Below are positions 62,270 through 64,000 of a stretch of DNA of 64,000 nucleotides, piece by piece. Location of the stretch: assembly GCF_030209445.1 (NCBI RefSeq), contig NZ_JARVSD010000005.1, positions 124,001 through 188,000 of the forward strand, given 5' to 3'. The position numbers were made by a program, and so were the translations under genes. How positions within the stretch are numbered: the stretch's first letter is position 1; each line of letters opens with the position of its first letter. The stretch comes from Promicromonospora sp. MEB111 (GTDB taxonomy: Bacteria; Actinomycetota; Actinomycetes; Actinomycetales; Cellulomonadaceae). Below the pieces are notes generated by a model that was not told the DNA's origin, ran no database searches, and saw only the letters and a list, made by a program, of their open reading frames with translations.

Positions 62270-64000
62270 ATGGACACCAAGTTCACGACCATGTCGCAGC
62301 AGGCGATCGGCGACGCCATCCAGTCGGCGTCGGCCGCCGGCAACCCGCAGCTCGAGCCGGTCCACCTGCTCGCCTCGCTGCTCCAGCAGGAGCGCGGCGT
62401 GGCCGTGGGCCTGCTCGACGCGGTCGGGGCGAACGCGCAGGCCATCGGCCAGCAGGTGCGCGCGGCCCTCGTCGCGCTGCCCCAGGCCAGCGGGTCCAGC
62501 ACGGCCCAGCCGAGTGCGAGCCGCGCCCTGGCGACGGTGCTCGACCTCGCGGGCAAGGAGGCCCAGGGGCTGGGCGACGAGTACGTCTCCACCGAGCACC
62601 TGCTCATCGCGCTCGCGGCCGGGCAGTCGTCCGCGGCGCAGATCCTGTCCGACGCCGGGGCGACCGCCGACGCGCTGCGCGCGGCCCTGCCCGCCGTCCG
62701 CGGTTCCGGCCGGGTCACGAGCCCCAACCCGGAGGGCACCTACAAGGCGCTGGAGCAGTACGGCACGGACCTCACGCAGCAGGCCCGCGACGGCAAGCTG
62801 GACCCGGTGATCGGCCGCGACTCGGAGATCCGCCGCGTGATCCAGGTGCTGAGCCGCCGCACCAAGAACAACCCCGTGCTCATCGGCGAGCCCGGCGTCG
62901 GCAAGACCGCCGTCGTCGAGGGGCTGGCCCAGCGCGTCGTGGCCGGCGACGTGCCCGAGTCCCTCAAGGGCAAGCGGCTGATCGCCCTCGACCTGGCCTC
63001 GATGGTGGCCGGCGCCAAGTACCGCGGCGAGTTCGAGGAGCGCCTCAAGGCGGTCCTGGAGGAGATCACGGCGTCGGACGGCGAGGTGGTCACCTTCATC
63101 GACGAGCTGCACACCGTGGTCGGCGCGGGCGCCGGCGGCGACGGCGCGATGGACGCCGGCAACATGCTCAAGCCCATGCTGGCCCGCGGCGAGCTCCGCA
63201 TGGTCGGCGCCACCACGCTCGACGAGTACCGCGAGCACATCGAGAAGGACCCCGCGCTGGAGCGCCGGTTCCAGCAGGTCTTCGTGGGCGAGCCGTCGGT
63301 CGAGGACACCGTGGCGATCCTGCGCGGGCTCAAGGAGCGGTACGAGGCGCACCACAAGGTGACGATCGCCGACTCGGCGCTCGTGGCCGCCGCGTCGCTC
63401 TCCGACCGGTACATCTCCGGCCGGCAGCTCCCCGACAAGGCGATCGACCTGGTCGACGAGGCCGCGTCCCGCCTGCGCATGGAGCTCGACTCCTCGCCGA
63501 TCGAGATCGACGAGCTGCAGCGCGCCGTCACGCGCCTCGAGATGGAGGAGGTCGTGCTCTCCGAGTCGGCCGACGCCGCATCCAAGGACCGGCTCGAACG
63601 GCTCCGGGCCGACCTCGCCGACCGCCGCGAGGCGCTGGCCGCGCTCACCGCGCGCTGGGAGTCCGAGAAGGCCGGGCACAACCGCGTGGGTGACCTGCGC
63701 GCCCACCTGGACGAGCTGCGCACCGACGCCGAGCGCAAGCTCCGCGAGGGCGACCTGGAGGGTGCCGCGCGCATCCAGTACGGCGAGATCCCCGTGGTCG
63801 AGAAGGAGCTCGTCGCGGCCGAGGAGGAAGAGGCCGGTTCGGAGGACGAGCCGGACGGCCTCGGCCCCGAGAACGCCGAGCCGCCGATGATCGCCGACAA
63901 GGTGGGCGCCGACGAGATCGCCGAGGTGGTCGCCGCCTGGACCGGCATCCCCGCCGGGCGGCTGCTCCAGGGCGAGTCGGAGAAGCTCCTGCACATGGAG
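62270..64000 (+). CDS. clpB: ATP-dependent chaperone ClpB, 5' part (runs off window)
   Basis: The first 577 residues of a protein usually about 860 long. The Clp_N double repeat spans about 1-145 ([25 protein letters not shown] given as family pattern), then AAA domain 1 with Walker A GEPGVGKT at 206-213, the Walker B in TFIDELH, and [16 protein letters not shown]. The middle coiled-coil region (about 410-530) is present, confirming ClpB rather than ClpA or ClpC. The last residues begin the second AAA domain linker. GGAGG precedes the ATG at 62270. It resolves protein aggregates with DnaK. An HspR-type operator lies upstream. Confidence 0.96.
   Translation, partial: MDTKFTTMSQQAIGDAIQSASAAGNPQLEPVHLLASLLQQERGVAVGLLDAVGANAQAIGQQVRAALVALPQASGSSTAQPSASRALATVLDLAGKEAQGLGDEYVSTEHLLIALAAGQSSAAQILSDAGATADALRAALPAVRGSGRVTSPNPEGTYKALEQYGTDLTQQARDGKLDPVIGRDSEIRRVIQVLSRRTKNNPVLIGEPGVGKTAVVEGLAQRVVAGDVPESLKGKRLIALDLASMVAGAKYRGEFEERLKAVLEEITASDGEVVTFIDELHTVVGAGAGGDGAMDAGNMLKPMLARGELRMVGATTLDEYREHIEKDPALERRFQQVFVGEPSVEDTVAILRGLKERYEAHHKVTIADSALVAAASLSDRYISGRQLPDKAIDLVDEAASRLRMELDSSPIEIDELQRAVTRLEMEEVVLSESADAASKDRLERLRADLADRREALAALTARWESEKAGHNRVGDLRAHLDELRTDAERKLREGDLEGAARIQYGEIPVVEKELVAAEEEEAGSEDEPDGLGPENAEPPMIADKVGADEIAEVVAAWTGIPAGRLLQGESEKLLHME

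Overview
The window is a very GC-rich, densely packed bacterial chromosome segment with frequent GTG starts, short or overlapping gene junctions and almost no non-coding space. The gene content (CsoR copper operon, C5 heme genes, DUF5926, LAXTG surface protein, HspR-type operator before clpB, agl-like sugar transporter) points to an actinomycete, most likely Micrococcales near Cellulomonadaceae/Promicromonosporaceae. That placement is inferred from gene content and style, not from a marker gene. I see no rRNA, tRNA, CRISPR array, insertion sequence or prophage.

Layout. 1-9.4 kb: a truncated MFS exporter, an HU protein, a lysylphosphatidylglycerol-synthase-type membrane protein with a kinase-like middle, a CPBP protease, an S10-type peptidase, and a four-gene operon (membrane protein, winged-helix regulator, ABC ATPase, ABC permease) behind a perfect 10-bp inverted repeat. 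9.4-12.7 kb: the copper operon csoR-copZ-copA, with the CsoR box inside a probably leaderless promoter. 12.8-16.8 kb: an orphan OmpR-type response regulator that overlaps tail-to-tail a protein resembling an Hpt domain without its histidine, then a secreted SGNH esterase, a small membrane protein and a glutathione-independent formaldehyde dehydrogenase. 16.9-25.4 kb: a heme block (hemL, hemB, hemD, hemC, PPO-type oxidase and hemE on the minus strand; hemA divergent), which takes glutamyl-tRNA towards coproporphyrin. 25.6-28.1 kb: two secreted proteins with related leaders and a shared upstream direct-repeat motif; one is built from 13-residue Val/Gly repeats, the other ends in a LAXTG sortase signal.

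28.1-40.2 kb: a CoA-transferase with apparently permuted domains, DUF5926, then a same-strand group of a GT2 glycosyltransferase, a diacylglycerol-kinase-like enzyme, a 1,470-residue internally duplicated membrane protein and serS, followed by two paralogous HAD phosphatases. 40.2-44.7 kb: map and an alpha-glucoside-type ABC importer without its ATPase, with a hairpin between the binding-protein gene and the permeases. 44.8-47.6 kb: an alkylation repair pair (Ada/AlkA hybrid and Ogt) and a GNAT enzyme. 47.7-55.2 kb: a 1,466-residue zinc-ribbon membrane protein, an alpha/beta hydrolase, an MFS transporter and an ArsR regulator with TGTGCA operators.

55.2-61.6 kb is the most intriguing block. 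A FadR-type regulator and a TauE-like carrier face a MatC-like dicarboxylate carrier, a class III CoA-transferase and a fused AccD/AccA-like carboxyltransferase, with stop/start overlaps joining the last three genes. This looks like an acid uptake, CoA activation and decarboxylation or transcarboxylation route (malonate is a reasonable guess), in which the usual MatA/MatB enzymes are replaced. The window ends with a second TauE gene, a CPT-family kinase and the first two thirds of clpB behind a HAIR-type operator.
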